Of a stretch of 64,000 bases of DNA, positions 24,800 to 39,579 are shown in pieces (position 1 is the first letter of the stretch; every line of letters begins with the position of its first letter). The notes below the pieces were generated by a model. The model saw nothing but the letters and a program-made list of their open reading frames with translations, was not told where the DNA came from and did no database searches. Source of the DNA: Elmis aenea. Taxonomy: Eukaryota > Arthropoda > Insecta > Coleoptera > Elmidae. The stretch covers positions 186,001 to 250,000 of the forward strand of contig CANTFG010000224.1 in the NCBI GenBank assembly GCA_947652605.1, read 5' to 3'. The position numbers and the translations under genes were made by a program.

Positions 24800-26851
24800 G
24801 GATAAACTGTTCCTGTGATATACAAATCAATAATTAAAATTGTTTAGAAATAGTCGCTCAAGAAACATATGTATTAACTAAAGCACGGTATTTTTAAGAA
24901 ATTATTAAAAATTAAAACCAGCTCATTGAAAGACATATGCAAAACAATTGTATTCATGTAAAGAGGCGATGGATAAACGGTTCCTGTGATATACAAATCA
25001 ATAATTAAAATTGTTTAGAAATAGTCGCTCAAGGAACATATGTATTAACTAAAGCACGGTATTTTTAGGAAATTATTAAAAATTAAAACCAGCTCATTGA
25101 AAGACATATGCAAAACAATTGTATTCATGTAAAGATGCGAAGGATAAACTTGTCCTGTGATATACAAATCAATAATTAAAATTGTTTAATAATAGTCGCT
25201 CAAGGAACATATGTATTAACTAAAGCACGGTATTTTTAGGAAATCATTAAAAATTAAAACCAGCTCATTGAAAGACATATGCAAAACAATTGTATTCATG
25301 TAAAGAGGCGATGGATAAACTGTTTCTGTGATATACAAATCAATAATTAAAATTGTTTCGAAATAGTCGCTCAAGGAACATATGTATTAACTAAAGCACG
25401 GTATTTTTAGGAAATTATTAAAAATTAAAACCAGCTCATTGAAAGATATATGCAAAACAATTGTATTCATGTAAAGAGGCGATGGATAAACTGTTCCTGT
25501 GATATACCAATCAATAATTAAAATTGTTTAGAAATAGTCGCTCAAGGAACATATGTATTAACTAAAGCACGGTATTTTTAGGAAATTATTAAAAATTAAA
25601 ACCAGCTCATTGAAAGACATATGCAAAACAATTGTATTCATATAAAGAGGCGATGGATAAACTGTTCCTGTGATATACAAATCAATAATTAAAATTGTTT
25701 CAAAATAGTCGCTCAAGGAACATATGTATTAACTAAAGCACGGTATTTTTAGGAAATTATTAAAAATTAAAACCAGCTCATTGAAAGACATATGCAAAAC
25801 AATTGTATTCATGTAAAGATGCGAAGGATAAACTTGTCCTGTGATATACAAATCAATAATTAAAATTGTTTCGAAATAGTCGCTCAAGGAACATATGTAT
25901 TAACTAAAGCACGGTATTTTTAGGAAATTATTAAAAATTAAAACCAGCTCATTGAAAGATATATGCAAAACAATTGTATTCATATAAAGAGGCGATGGAT
26001 AAACTGTTCCTGTGATATACAAATCAATAATTAAAATTGTTTCGAAATAGTCGCTCAAGGAACATATGTATTAACTAAAGCACGGTATTTTTAGGAAATT
26101 ATTAAAAATTAAAACCAGCTCATTGAAAGATATATGCAAAACAATTGTATTCATGTAAAGAGGCGATGGATAAACTGTTCCTGTGATATACAAATCAATA
26201 ATTAAAATTGTTTCGAAATAGTCGCTCAAGGAACATATGTATTAACTAAAGCACGGTATTTTTAAGACATTATTAAAAATTAAAACCAGCTCATTGAAAG
26301 ACATATGCAAAACAATTGTATTCATGTAAAAAGGCGATGGATAAACTGTTCCTGTCATATACAAATCAATAATTTAAATTGTTTAGAAATAGTCGCTCAA
26401 GGAACATATGTATTAACTAAAGCACTGTATTTTTAGGAAATTATTAAAAATTAAAACCAGCTCATTGAAAGACATATGCAAAACAATTGTATTCATATAA
26501 AGAGGCGATGGATAAACTGTTCCTGTGATATACAAATCAATAATTAAAATTGTTTCAAAATAGTCGCTCAAGGAACATATGTATTAACTAAAGCACGGTA
26601 TTTTTAGGAAATTATTAAAAATTAAAACCAGCTCATTGAAAGACATATGCAAAACAATTGTATTCATGTAAAGATGCGAAGGATAAACTTGTCCTGTGAT
26701 ATACAAATCAATAATTAAAATTGTTTCGAAATAGTCGCTCAAGGAACATATGTATTAACTAAAGCACGGTATGTTTAGGAAATTATTAAAAATTAAAACC
26801 AGCTCATTGAAAGACATATGCAATACAATTGTATTCATGTAAAGAGACGAT
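24800..26851 (+). repeat. 12-monomer HOR (2,052 bp), copy 2
   Basis: Direct duplicate of the preceding block. Matching ends near 26.8 kb, where this copy continues into the 14-bp palindrome haplotype (26,822) while the first copy runs into the GCTCTTTG/GTATACATG tract. A private change GTATGTTTAGG occurs near 26,770. Confidence 0.8.
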
Positions 26852-29800
26852 GGATAAACTGTTTCTGTGATATACAAATCAATAATTAAAATTGTTTAGA
26901 AATAGTCGCTCAAGGAACATATGTATTAACTAAAGCACGGTATTTTTAGGAAATTATTAAAAATTAAAACCAGCTCATTGAAAGATATATGCAAAACAAT
27001 TGTATTCATGTAAAGAGGCGATGGATAAACTGTTCCTGTGATATACAAATCAATAATTAAAATTGTTTCGAAATAGTCGCTCAAGGAACATATGTATTAA
27101 CTAAAGCACGGTATTTTTAAGACATTATTAAAAATTAAAACCAGCTCATTGAAAGACATATGCAAAACAATTGTATTCGTGTAAAAAGGCGATGGATAAA
27201 CTGTTCCTGTCATATACAAATCAATAATTAAAATTGTTTAGAAATAGTCGCTCAAGGAACATATGTATTAACTAAAGCACTGTATTTTTAGAAAATTATT
27301 AAAAATTAAAACCAGCTCATTGAAAGACATATGCAAAACAATTGTATTCATGTAAAGAGGCGATGGATAAACTGTTCCTGTGATATACAAATCAATAATT
27401 AAAATTGTTTAGAAATAGTCGCTCAAGGAACATATGTATTAACTAAAGCACGGTATTTTTAGGAAATTATTAAAAATTAAAACCAGCTCATTGAAAGACA
27501 TATGCAAAACAATTGTATTCATGTAAAGAGGCGATGGATAAACTGTTTCTGTGATATACAAATCAATAATTAAAATTGTTTCGAAATAGTCGCTCAAGGA
27601 ACATATGTATGAACTAAAGCATGGTATTTTTTGGAAATCATTAAAAATTAAAACCAGCTCATTGAAAGACATATGCAAAACAATTGTATTCATGTAAAGA
27701 GGCGATGGATAAACTGTTCCAGTGATATACAAATCAATAATTGAAATTGTTTCGAAATAGTCGCTTAAGGAACATATGTATTAACTAAAGCACGGTATTT
27801 TTAGGAAATTATTAAAAATTAAAACCAGCTCTTTGAAAGACATATGCAAAACAATTGTATTCATGTAAAGAGGCGATGGATAAACTGTTCCTGTGATATA
27901 CAAATCAATAATTAAAATTGTTTAGAAATAGTCGCTCAAGGAATATATGTATTAACTAAAGCACGGTATTTTTAGGAAATTATTAAAAATTAAAACCAGC
28001 TCATTGAAAGACATATGCAAAACAATTGTATTCATGTAAAGAAGCGATGGATAAACTGTTCCTGTGATATACAAATCAATAATTAAAATTGTTTAGAAAT
28101 AGTCGCTCAAGGAACATATGTATTAACTAAAGCACGGTATTTTTAGGAAATTATTAAAAATTAAAACCAGCTCATTGAAAGACATATGCAAAACAATTGT
28201 ATTCATGTAAAGAGGCGATGGATAAACTGTTTCTGTGATATACAAATCAATAATTGAAATTGTTTCGAAATAGTCGCTTAAGGAACATATGTATTAACTA
28301 AAGCACGGTATTTTTAGGAAATTATTAAAAATTAAAACCAGCTCATTGAAAGACATATGCAAAACAATTGTATTCATGTAAAGAGGCGATGGATAAACTG
28401 TTCCTGTGATATACAAATCAATAATTAAAATTGTTTCGAAATAGTCGCTCAAGGAACATATGTATTAACTAAAGCACGGTATTTTTAGGAAATTATTAAA
28501 AATTAAAACCAGCTCTTTGAAAGACATATGCAAAACAATTGTATACATGTAAAGAGGCGATAGATAAACTGTTCCTGTAATATACAAATCAATAATTAAA
28601 ATTGTTTCGAAATAGTCGCTCAAGGAACATATGTATTAACTAAAGCACGGTATTTTTAGAAAATTATTAAAAATTAAAACCAGCTCATTGAAAGACATAT
28701 GCAAAACAATTGTATTCATGTAAAGAGGCGATGGATAAACTGTTCCTGTGATATACAAATCTATAATTAAAATTGTTTCGAAATAGTCGCTTAAGGAACA
28801 TATGTATTAACTAAAGCACGGTATTTTTAGGAAATTATTAAAAATTAAAACCAGCTCATTGAAAGACATATGCAAAACAATTGTATTCATGTAAAGAGGC
28901 GATGGATAAACTGTTCCTGTGATATACAAATCAATAATTAAAATTGTTTAGAAATAGTCGCTCAAGAAACATATGTATTAACTAAAGCACGGTATTTTTA
29001 AGAAATTATTAAAAATTAAAACCAGCTCATTGAAAGACATATGCAAAACAATTGTATTCATGTAAAGAGGCGATGGATAAACTGTTCCTGTGATATACAA
29101 ATCAATAATTAAAATTGTTTAGAAATAGTCGCTCAAGGAACATATGTATTAACTAAAGCACGGTATTTTTAGGAAATTATTAAAAATTAAAACCAGCTCA
29201 TTGAAAGACATATGCAAAACAATTGTATTCATGTAAAGATGCGAAGGATAAACTTGTCCTGTGATATACAAATCAATAATTAAAATTGTTTAAAAATAGT
29301 CGCTCAAGGAACATATGTATTAACTAAAGCACGGTATTTTTAGGAAATCATTAAAAATTAAAACCAGCTCATTGAAAGACATATGCAAAACAATTGTATT
29401 CATGTAAAGAGGCGATGGATAAACTGTTTCTGTGATATACAAATCAATAATTAAAATTGTTTCGAAATAGTCGCTCAAGGAACATATGTATTAACTAAAG
29501 CACGGTATTTTTAGGAAATTATTAAAAATTAAAACCAGCTCATTGAAAGATATATGCAAAACAATTGTATTCATGTAAAGAGGCGATGGATAAACTGTTC
29601 CTGTGATATACCAATCAATAATTAAAATTGTTTAGAAATAGTCGCTCAAGGAACATATGTATTAACTAAAGCACGGTATTTTTAGGAAATTATTAAAAAT
29701 TAAAACCAGCTCATTGAAAGACATATGCAAAACAATTGTATTCATATAAAGAGGCGATGGATAAACTGTTCCTGTGATATACAAATCAATAATTAAAATT

Positions 29801-29939
29801 GTTTCAAAATAGTCGCTCAAGGAACATATGTATTAACTAAAGCACGGTATTTTTAGGAAATTATTAAAAATTAAAACCAGCTCATTGAAAGACATATGCA
29901 AAACAATTGTATTCATGTAAAGATGCGAAGGATAAACTT
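26852..29939 (+). repeat. Mosaic satellite block resembling 4.7-7.0 kb
   Basis: Eighteen monomers. From the cassette head at 27,439 the order matches that from 4,693 at an offset of 22,746 bp, including the TTTAAAAATAG monomer at 29,288 (6,542). The marker monomer near 27.93 kb keeps GGAATATATG but has TTAG instead of TCAG, so it looks recombinant or converted. Private changes include ATTCGTGTAAA near 27,177 and GCATGG near 27,619. Confidence 0.75.
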
Positions 29940-32140
29940 GTCCTGTGATATACAAATCAATAATTAAAATTGTTTCGAAATAGTCGCTCAAGGAACATAT
30001 GTATTAACTAAAGCACGGTATTTTTAGGAAATTATTAAAAATTAAAACCAGCTCATTGAAAGATATATGCAAAACAATTGTATTCATGTAAAGAGGCGAT
30101 GGATAAACTGTTCCTGTGATATACAAATCAATAATTAAAATTGTTTCGAAATAGTCGCTCAAGGAACATATGTATTAACTAAAGCACGGTATTTTTAAGA
30201 CATTATTAAAAATTAAAACCAGCTCATTGAAAGACATATGCAAAACAATTGTATTCATGTAAAAAGGCGATGGATAAACTGTTCCTGTCATATACAAATC
30301 AATAATTAAAATTGTTTAGAAATAGTCGCTCAAGGAACATATGTATTAACTAAAGCACTGTATTTTTAGGAAATTATTAAAAATTAAAACCAGCTCATTG
30401 AAAGACATATGCAAAACAATTGTATTCATGTAAAGAGGCGATGGATAAACTGTTCCTGTGATATACAAATCAATAATTAAAATTGTTTAGAAATCGTCGC
30501 TCAAGGAACATATGTATTAACTAAAGCACGGTATTTTTAGGAAATTATTAAAAATTAAAACCAGCTTATTGAAAGACATATGCAAAACAATTGTATTCAT
30601 GTAAAGAGGCGATGGATAAACTGTTTCTGTGATATACAAATCAATAATTAAAATTGTTTCGAAATAGTCGCTCAAGGAACATATGTATGAACTAAAGCAC
30701 GGTATTTTTTGGAAATCATTAAAAATTAAAACCAGCTCATTAAAAGACATATGCAAAACAATTGCATTCATGTAAAGAGGCGATGGATAAACTGTTCCAG
30801 TGATATACAAATCAATAATTGAAATTGTTTCGAAATAGTCGCTTAAGGAACATATGTATTAACTAAAGCACGGTATTTTTAGGAAATTATTAAAAATTAA
30901 AACCAGCTCTTTGAAAGACATATGCAAAACAATTGTATTCATGTAAAGAGGCGATGGATAAACTGTTCCTGTGATATACAAATCAATAATTAAAATTGTT
31001 TAGAAATAGTCGCTCAAGGAACATATGTATTAACTAAAGCACGGTATTTTTAAGACATTATTAAAAGTTAAAACCAGCTCATTGAAAGACATATGCAAAA
31101 CAATTGTATTCATGTAAAAAGGCGATGGATAAACTGTTCCTGTCATATACAAATCAATAATTAAAATTGTTTAGAAATAGTCGCTCAAGGAACATATGTA
31201 TTAACTAAAGCACTGTATTTTTAGGAAATTATTAAAAATTAAAACCAGCTCATTGAAAGACATATGCAAAACAATTGTATTCATGTAAAGAGGCGATGGA
31301 TAAACTGTTCCTGTGATATACAAATCAATAATTAAAATTGTTTAGAAATAGTCGCTCAAGGAACATATGTATTAACTAAAGCACGGTATTTTTAGGAAAT
31401 TATTAAAAATTAAAACCAGCTCATTGAAAGACATATGCAAAACAATTGTATTCATGTAAAGAGGCGATGGATAAACTGTTTCTGTGATATACAAATCAAT
31501 AATTAAAATTGTTTCGAAATAGTCGCTCAAGGAACATATGTATGAACTAAAGCACGGTATTTTTTGGAAATCATTAAAAATTAAAACCAGCTCATTGAAA
31601 GACATATGCAAAACAATTGTATTCATGTAAAGAGGCGATGGATAAACTGTTCCAGTGATATACAAATCAATAATTGAAATTGTTTCGAAATAGTCGCTTA
31701 AGGAACATATGTATTAACTAAAGCACGGTATTTTTAGGAAATTATTAAAAATTAAAACCAGCTCTTTGAAAGACATATGCAAAACAATTGTATTCATGTA
31801 AAGAGGCGATGGATAAACTGTTCCTGTGATATACAAATCAATAATTAAAATTGTTCAGAAATAGTCGCTCAAGGAATATATGTATTAACTAAAGCACGGT
31901 ATTTTTAGGAAATTATTAAAAATTAAAACCAGCTCATTGAAAGACATATGCAAAACAATTGTATTCATGTAAAGAAGCGATGGATAAACTGTTCCTGTGA
32001 TATACAAATCAATAATTAAAATTGTTTAGAAATAGTCGCTCAAGGAACATATGTATTAACTAAAGCACGGTATTTTTAGGAAATTATTAAAAATTAAAAC
32101 CAGCTCATTGAAAGACATATGCAAAACAATTGTATTCATG
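29940..32140 (+). repeat. 30-monomer-offset block, left copy
   Basis: Type I heads at 30,517 and 31,372 and the TCAG marker at 31,855 recur exactly 5,130 bp (30 x 171) later at 35,647, 36,502 and 36,985. Identity runs from about 29.94 to 32.14 kb; edges are approximate. Confidence 0.75.
30517..31371 (+). repeat. Type I five-monomer cassette with private substitutions
   Basis: A-B-C-D-E order is kept, with private changes AATCGTCGC just before the head (near 30,494), GCTTATTG near 30,565, CATTAAAAGAC near 30,738 and ATTGCATTC near 30,762. It is the most substituted type I copy I noticed. Confidence 0.8.
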
Positions 32141-35069
32141 TAAAGAGGCGATGGATAAACTGTTTCTGTGATATACAAATCAATAATTGAAATTGTTTCG
32201 AAATAGTCGCTTAAGGAACATATGTATTAACTAAAGCACGGTATTTTTAGGAAATTATTAAAAATTAAAACCAGCTCATTGAAAGACATATGCAAAACAA
32301 TTGTATTCATGTAAAGAGGCGATGGATAAACTGTTCCTGTGATATACAAATCAATAATTAAAATTGTTTCGAAATAGTCGCTCAAGGAACATATGTATTA
32401 ACTAAAGCACGGTATTTTTAGGAAATTATTAAAAATTAAAACCAGCTCATTGAAAGACATATGCAAAACAATTGTATTCATGTAAAGAGGCGATGGATAA
32501 ACTGTTCCTGTGATATACAAATCTATAATTAAAATTGTTTCGAAATAGTCGCTTAAGGAACATATGTATTAACTAAAGCACGGTATTTTTAGGAAATTAT
32601 TAAAAATTAAAACCAGCTCATTGAAAGACATATGCAAAACAATTGTATTCATGTAAAGAGGCGATGGATAAACTGTTCCTGTGATATACAAATCAATAAT
32701 TAAAATTGTTTAGAAATAGTCGCTCAAGAAACATATGTATTAACTAAAGCACGGTATTTTTAAGAAATTATTAAAAATTAAAACCAGCTCATTGAAAGAC
32801 ATATGCAAAACAATTGTATTCATGTAAAGAGGCGATGGATAAACTGTTCCTGTGATATACAAATCAATAATTAAAATTGTTTAGAAATAGTCGCTCAAGG
32901 AACATATGTATTAACTAAAGCACGGTATTTTTAGGAAATTATTAAAAATTAAAACCAGCTCATTGAAAGACATATGCAAAACAATTGTATTCATGTAAAG
33001 ATGCGAAGGATAAACTTGTCCTGTGATATACAAATCAATAATTAAAATTGTTTAAAAATAGTCGCTCAAGGAACATATGTATTAACTAAAGCACGGTATT
33101 TTTAGGAAATTATTAAAAATTAAAACCAGCTCATTGAAAGATATATGCAAAACAATTGTATTCATGTAAAGAGGCGATGGATAAACTGTTCCTGTGATAT
33201 ACCAATCAATAATTAAAATTGTTTAGAAATAGTCGCTCAAGGAACATATGTATTAACTAAAGCACGGTATTTTTAGGAAATTATTAAAAATTAAAACCAG
33301 CTCATTGAAAGACATATGCAAAACAATTGTATTCATATAAAGAGGCGATGGATAAACTGTTCCTGTGATATACAAATCAATAATTAAAATTGTTTAAAAA
33401 TAGTCGCTCAAGGAACATATGTATTAACTAAAGCACGGTATTTTTAGGAAATTATTAAAAATTAAAACCAGCTCATTGAAAGACATATGCAAAACAATTG
33501 TATTCATGTAAAGAGGCGATGGATAAACTGTTTCTGTGATATACAAATCAATAATTAAAATTGTTTCGAAATAGTCGCTCAAGGAACATATGTATTAACT
33601 AAAGCACGGTATTTTTAGGAAATTATTAAAAATTAAAACCAGCTCATTGAAAGATATATGCAAAACAATTGTATTCATGTAAAGAGGCGATGGATAAACT
33701 GTTCCTGTGATATACCAATCAATAATTAAAATTGTTTAGAAATAGTCGCTCAAGGAACATATGTATTAACTAAAGCACGGTATTTTTAGGAAATTATTAA
33801 AAATTAAAACCAGCTCATTGAAAGACATATGCAAAACAATTGTATTCATATAAAGAGGCGATGGATAAACTGTTCCTGTGATATACAAATCAATAATTAA
33901 AATTGTTTCAAAATAGTCGCTCAAGGAACATATGTATTAACTAAAGCACGGTATTTTTAGGAAATTATTAAAAATTAAAACCAGCTCATTGAAAGACATA
34001 TGCAAAACAATTGTATTCATGTAAAGATGCGAAGGATAAACTTGTCCTGTGATATACAAATCAATAATTAAAATTGTTTCGAAATAGTCGCTCAAGGAAC
34101 ATATGTATTAACTAAAGCACGGTATTTTTAGGAAATTATTAAAAATTAAAACCAGCTCATTGAAAGACATATGCAATACAATTGTATTCATGTAAAGAGA
34201 CGATGGATAAACTGTTTCTGTGATATACAAATCAATAATTAAAATTGTTTCGAAATAGTCGCTCAAGGAACATATGTATTAACTAAAGCACGGTATTTTT
34301 AGGAAATTATTAAAAATTAAAACCAGCTCATTGAAAGATATATGCAAAACAATTGTATTCATGTAAAGAGGCGATGGATAAACTGTTCCTGTGATATACA
34401 AATCAATAATTAAAATTGTTTCGAAATAGTCGCTCAAGGAACATATGTATTAACTAAAGCACGGTATTTTTAAGACATTATTAAAAATTACAACCAGCTC
34501 ATTGAAAGACATATGCAAAACAATTGTATTCATGTAAAAAGGCGATGGATAAACTGTTCCTGTCATATACAAATCAATAATTAAAATTGTTTAGAAATAG
34601 TCGCTCAAGGAACATATGTATTAACTAAAGCACGGTATTTTTAGGAGATTATTAAAAATTAAAACCAGCTCATTGAAAGACATATGCAAAACAATTGTAT
34701 TCATATAAAGAGGCGATGGATAAACTGTTCCTGTGATATACAAATCAATAATTAAAATTGTTTCAAAATAGTCGCTCAAGGAACATGTGTATTAACTAAA
34801 GCACGGTATTTTTAGGAAATTATTAAAAATTAAAACCAGCTCATTGAAAGACATATGCAAAACAATTGTATTCATGTAAAGATGCGAAGGATAAACTTGT
34901 CCTGTGATATACAAATCAATAATTAAAATTGTTTCGAAATAGTCGCTCAAGGAACATATGTATTAACTAAAGCACGGTATTTTTAGGAAATTATTAAAAA
35001 TTAAAACCAGCTCATTGAAAGACATATGCAATACAATTGTATTCATGTAAAGAGACGATGGATAAACTG
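32141..35069 (+). repeat. Mosaic satellite block with type II cassettes
   Basis: Follows the marker block of 31,855 but lacks monomers seen elsewhere. The distance from TCAG to the next AAGATGCG monomer is 1,143 bp here (31,855 to 32,998) against 1,314 bp at 5,176 to 6,490, one monomer fewer; the missing unit carries GTATACATG and GATAGATAA. Type II cassettes begin at 34,024 and 34,879. Private changes include TACAACCAGC near 34,489 and ACATGTGTATT near 34,785. Confidence 0.75.
34024..34878 (+). repeat. Type II five-monomer cassette (855 bp)
   Basis: Bounded by AAGATGCGAAGG monomers 855 bp apart, with 14-bp palindromes at 34,175 and 35,030 keeping the same spacing. The fourth monomer carries CACGG rather than the usual CACTG. 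Confidence 0.8.
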
Positions 35070-37270
35070 TTTCTGTGATATACAAATCAATAATTAAAAT
35101 TGTTTCGAAATAGTCGCTCAAGGAACATATGTATTAACTAAAGCACGGTATTTTTAGGAAATTATTAAAAATTAAAACCAGCTCATTGAAAGATATATGC
35201 AAAACAATTGTATTCATGTAAAGAGGCGATGGATAAACTGTTCCTGTGATATACAAATCAATAATTAAAATTGTTTCGAAATAGTCGCTCAAGGAACATA
35301 TGTATTAACTAAAGCACGGTATTTTTAAGACATTATTAAAAATTAAAACCAGCTCATTGAAAGACATATGCAAAACAATTGTATTCATGTAAAAAGGCGA
35401 TGGATAAACTGTTCCTGTCATATACAAATCAATAATTAAAATTGTTTAGAAATAGTCGCTCAAGGAACATATGTATTAACTAAAGCACTGTATTTTTAGG
35501 AAATTATTAAAAATTAAAACCAGCTCATTGAAAGACATATGCAAAACAATTGTATTCATGTAAAGAGGCGATGGATAAACTGTTCCTGTGATATACAAAT
35601 CAATAATTAAAATTGTTTAGAAATAGTCGCTCAAGGAACATATGTATTAACTAAAGCACGGTATTTTTAGGAAATTATTAAAAATTAAAACCAGCTCATT
35701 GAAAGACATATGCAAAACAATTGTATTCATGTAAAGAGGCGATGGATAAACTGTTTCTGTGATATACAAATCAATAATTAAAATTGTTTCGAAATAGTCG
35801 CTCAAGGAACATATGTATGAACTAAAGCACGGTATTTTTTGAAAATCATTAAAAATTAAAACCAGCTCATTGAAAGACATATGCAAAACAATTGTATTCA
35901 TGTAAAGAGGCGATGGATAAACTGTTCCAGTGATATACAAATCAATAATTGAAATTGTTTCGAAATAGTCGCTTAAGGAACATATGTATTAACTAAAGCA
36001 CGGTATTTTTAGGAAATTATTAAAAATTAAAACCAGCTCTTTGAAAGACATATGCAAAACAATTGTATTCATGTAAAGAGGCGATGGATAAACTGTTCCT
36101 GTGATATACAAATCAATAATTAAAATTGTTTAGAAATAGTCGCTCAAGGAACATATGTATTAACTAAAGCACGGTATTTTTAAGACATTATTAAAAATTA
36201 AAACCAGCTCATTGAAAGACATATGCAAAACAATTGTATTCATGTAAAAAGGCGATGGATAAACTGTTCCTGTCATATACAAATCAATAATTAAAATTGT
36301 TTAGAAATAGTCGCTCAAGGAACATATGTATTAACTAAAGCACTGTATTTTTAGGAAATTATTAAAAATTAAAACCAGCTCATTGAAAGACATATGCAAA
36401 ACAATTGTATTCATGTAAAGAGGCGATGGATAAACTGTTCCTGTGATATGCAAATCAATAATTAAAATTGTTTAGAAATAGTCGCTCAAGGAACATATGT
36501 ATTAACTAAAGCACGGTATTTTTAGGAAATTATTAAAAATTAAAACCAGCTCATTGAAAGACATATGCAAAACAATTGTATTCATGTAAAGAGGCGATGG
36601 ATAAACTGTTTCTGTGATATACAAATCAATAATTAAAATTGTTTCGAAATAGTCGCTCAAGGAACATATGTATGAACTAAAGCACGGTATTTTTTGGAAA
36701 TCATTAAAAATTAAAACCAGCTCATTGAAAGACATATGCAAAACAATTGTATTCATGTAAAGAGGCGATGGATAAACTGTTCCAGTGATATACAAATCAA
36801 TAATTGAAATTGTTTCGAAATAGTCGCTTAAGGAACATATGTATTAACTAAAGCACGGTATTTTTAGGAAATTATTAAAAATTAAAACCAGCTCTTTGAA
36901 AGACATATGCAAAACAATTGTATTCATGTAAAGAGGCGATGGATAAACTGTTCCTGTGATATACAAATCAATAATTAAAATTGTTCAGAAATAGTCGCTC
37001 AAGGAATATATGTATTAACTAAAGCACGGTATTTTTAGGAAATTATTAAAAATTAAAACCAGCTCATTGAAAGACATATGCAAAACAATTGTATTCATGT
37101 AAAGAAGCGATGGATAAACTGTTCCTGTGATATACAAATCAATAATTAAAATTGTTTAGAAATAGTCGCTCAAGGAACATATGTATTAACTAAAGCACGG
37201 TATTTTTAGGAAATTATTAAAAATTAAAACCAGCTCATTGAAAGACATATGCAAAACAATTGTATTCATG
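35070..37270 (+). repeat. 30-monomer-offset block, right copy
   Basis: Match of the 29.94-32.14 kb block at +5,130 bp. It ends where the TTTCTGTG/TTGAAATTG/GCTTAAGG monomer expected near 37.29 kb is replaced by a TTCG/TAAGACATT monomer. Confidence 0.75.
35647..36501 (+). repeat. Type I five-monomer cassette
   Basis: Full A-B-C-D-E order; the B monomer has TTTTTTGAAAATC near 35,836 where others have TTTTTTGGAAATC. Confidence 0.85.
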
Positions 37271-37627
37271 TAAAGAGGCGATGGATAAACTGTTCCTGTG
37301 ATATACAAATCAATAATTAAAATTGTTTCGAAATAGTCGCTCAAGGAACATATGTATTAACTAAAGCACGGTATTTTTAAGACATTATTAAAAATTAAAA
37401 CCAGCTCATTGAAAGACATATGCAAAACAATTGTATTCATGTAAAGAAGCGATGGATAAACTGTTCCTGTGATATACAAATCAATAATTAAAATTGTTTA
37501 GAAATAGTCGCTCAAGGAACATATGTATTAACTAAAGCACGGTATTTTTAGGAAATTATTAAAAATTAAAACCAGCTCATTGAAAGACATATGCAAAACA
37601 ATTGTATTCATGTAAAGAAGCGATGGA

Positions 37628-39490
37628 TAAACTGTTCCTGTGATATACAAATCAATAATTAAAATTGTTTAGAAATAGTCGCTCAAGGAACATATGTATT
37701 AACTAAAGCACGGTATTTTTAGGAAATTATTAAAAATTAAAACCAGCTCATTGAAAGACATATGCAAAACAATTGTATTCATGTAAAGAGGCGATGGATA
37801 AACTGTTCCTGTGATATACAAATCAATAATTAAAATTGTTTCGAAATAGTCGCTCAAGGAACATATGTATGAACTAAAGCACGGTATTTTTTGGAAATCA
37901 TTAAAAATTAAAACCAGCTCATTGAAAGACATATGCAAAACAATTGTATTCATGTAAAGAGGCGATGGATAAACTGTTCCAGTGATATACAAATCAATAA
38001 TTGAAATTGTTTCGAAATAGTCGCTTAAGGAACATATGTATTAACTAAAGCACGGTATTTTTAGGAAATTATTAAAAATTAAAACCAGCTCTTTGAAAGA
38101 CATATGCAAAACAATTGTATTCATGTAAAGAGGCGATGGATAAACTGTTCCTGTGATATACAAATCAATAATTAAAATTGTTTAGAAATAGTCGCTCAAG
38201 GAACATATGTATTAACTAAAGCACGGTATTTTTAAGACATTATTAAAAATTAAAACCAGCTCATTGAAAGACATATGCAAAACAATTGTATTCATGTAAA
38301 AAGGCGATGGATAAACTGTTCCTGTCATATACAAATCAATAATTAAAATTGTTTAGAAATAGTCGCTCAAGGAACATATGTATTAACTAAAGCACTGTAT
38401 TTTTAGGAAATTATTAAAAATTAAAACCAGCTCATTGAAAGACATATGCAAAACAATTGTATTCATGTAAAGAGGCGATGGATAAACTGTTCCTGTGATA
38501 TACAAATCAATAATTAAAATTGTTTAGAAATAGTCGCTCAAGGAACATATGTATTAACTAAAGCACGGTATTTTTAGGAAATTATTAAAAATTAAAACCA
38601 GCTCATTGAAAGACATATGCAAAACAATTGTATTCATGTAAAGAGGCGATGGATAAACTGTTTCTGTGATATACAAATCAATAATTAAAATTGTTTCGAA
38701 ATAGTCGCTCAAGGAACATATGTATGAACTAAAGCACGGTATTTTTTGGAAATCATTAAAAATTAAAACCAGCTCATTGAAAGACATATGCAAAACAATT
38801 GTATTCATGTAAAGAGGCGATGGATAAACTGTTCCAGTGATATACAAATCAATAATTGAAATTGTTTCGAAATAGTCGCTTAAGGAACATATGTATTAAC
38901 TAAAGCACGGTATTTTTAGGAAATTATTAAAAATTAAAACCAGCTCTTTGAAAGACATATGCAAAACAATTGTATTCATGTAAAGAGGCGATGGATAAAC
39001 TGTTCCTGTGATATACAAATCAATAATTAAAATTGTTCAGAAATAGTCGCTCAAGGAATATATGTATTAACTAAAGCACGGTATTTTTAGGAAATTATTA
39101 AAAATTAAAACCAGCTCATTGAAAGACATATGCAAAACAATTGTATTCATGTAAAGAAGCGATGGATAAACTGTTCCTGTGATATACAAATCAATAATTA
39201 AAATTGTTTAGAAATAGTCGCTCAAGGAACATATGTATTAACTAAAGCACGGTATTTTTAGGAAATTATTAAAAATTAAAACCAGCTCATTGAAAGACAT
39301 ATGCAAAACAATTGTATTCATGTAAAGAGGCGATGGATAAACTGTTCCTGTGATATACAAATCAATAATTAAAATTGTTTCGAAATAGTCGCTCAAGGAA
39401 CATATGTATTAACTAAAGCACGGTATTTTTAAGACATTATTAAAAATTAAAACCAGCTCATTGAAAGACATATGCAAAACAATTGTATTC
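37628..39490 (+). repeat. 12-monomer-offset copy of 35.58-37.44 kb
   Basis: Type I heads at 37,699 and 38,554 and the TCAG marker at 39,037 lie 2,052 bp after 35,647, 36,502 and 36,985. Just upstream, near-identical GAAGCG monomers occur close together (around 37,447 and 37,618), suggesting a local single-unit duplication. Edges are approximate. Confidence 0.7.
37699..38553 (+). repeat. Type I five-monomer cassette, B unit altered
   Basis: The A-B-C-D-E order holds, but the B monomer begins with TTCCTGTG instead of the B-typical TTTCTGTG, so its left part looks exchanged with another monomer type. Confidence 0.8.
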
Positions 39491-39579
39491 ATGTAAAAAG
39501 GCGATGGATAAACTGTTCCTGTGATATACAAATCAATAATTAAAATTGTTTCGAAATAGTCGCTCAAGGAACATATGTA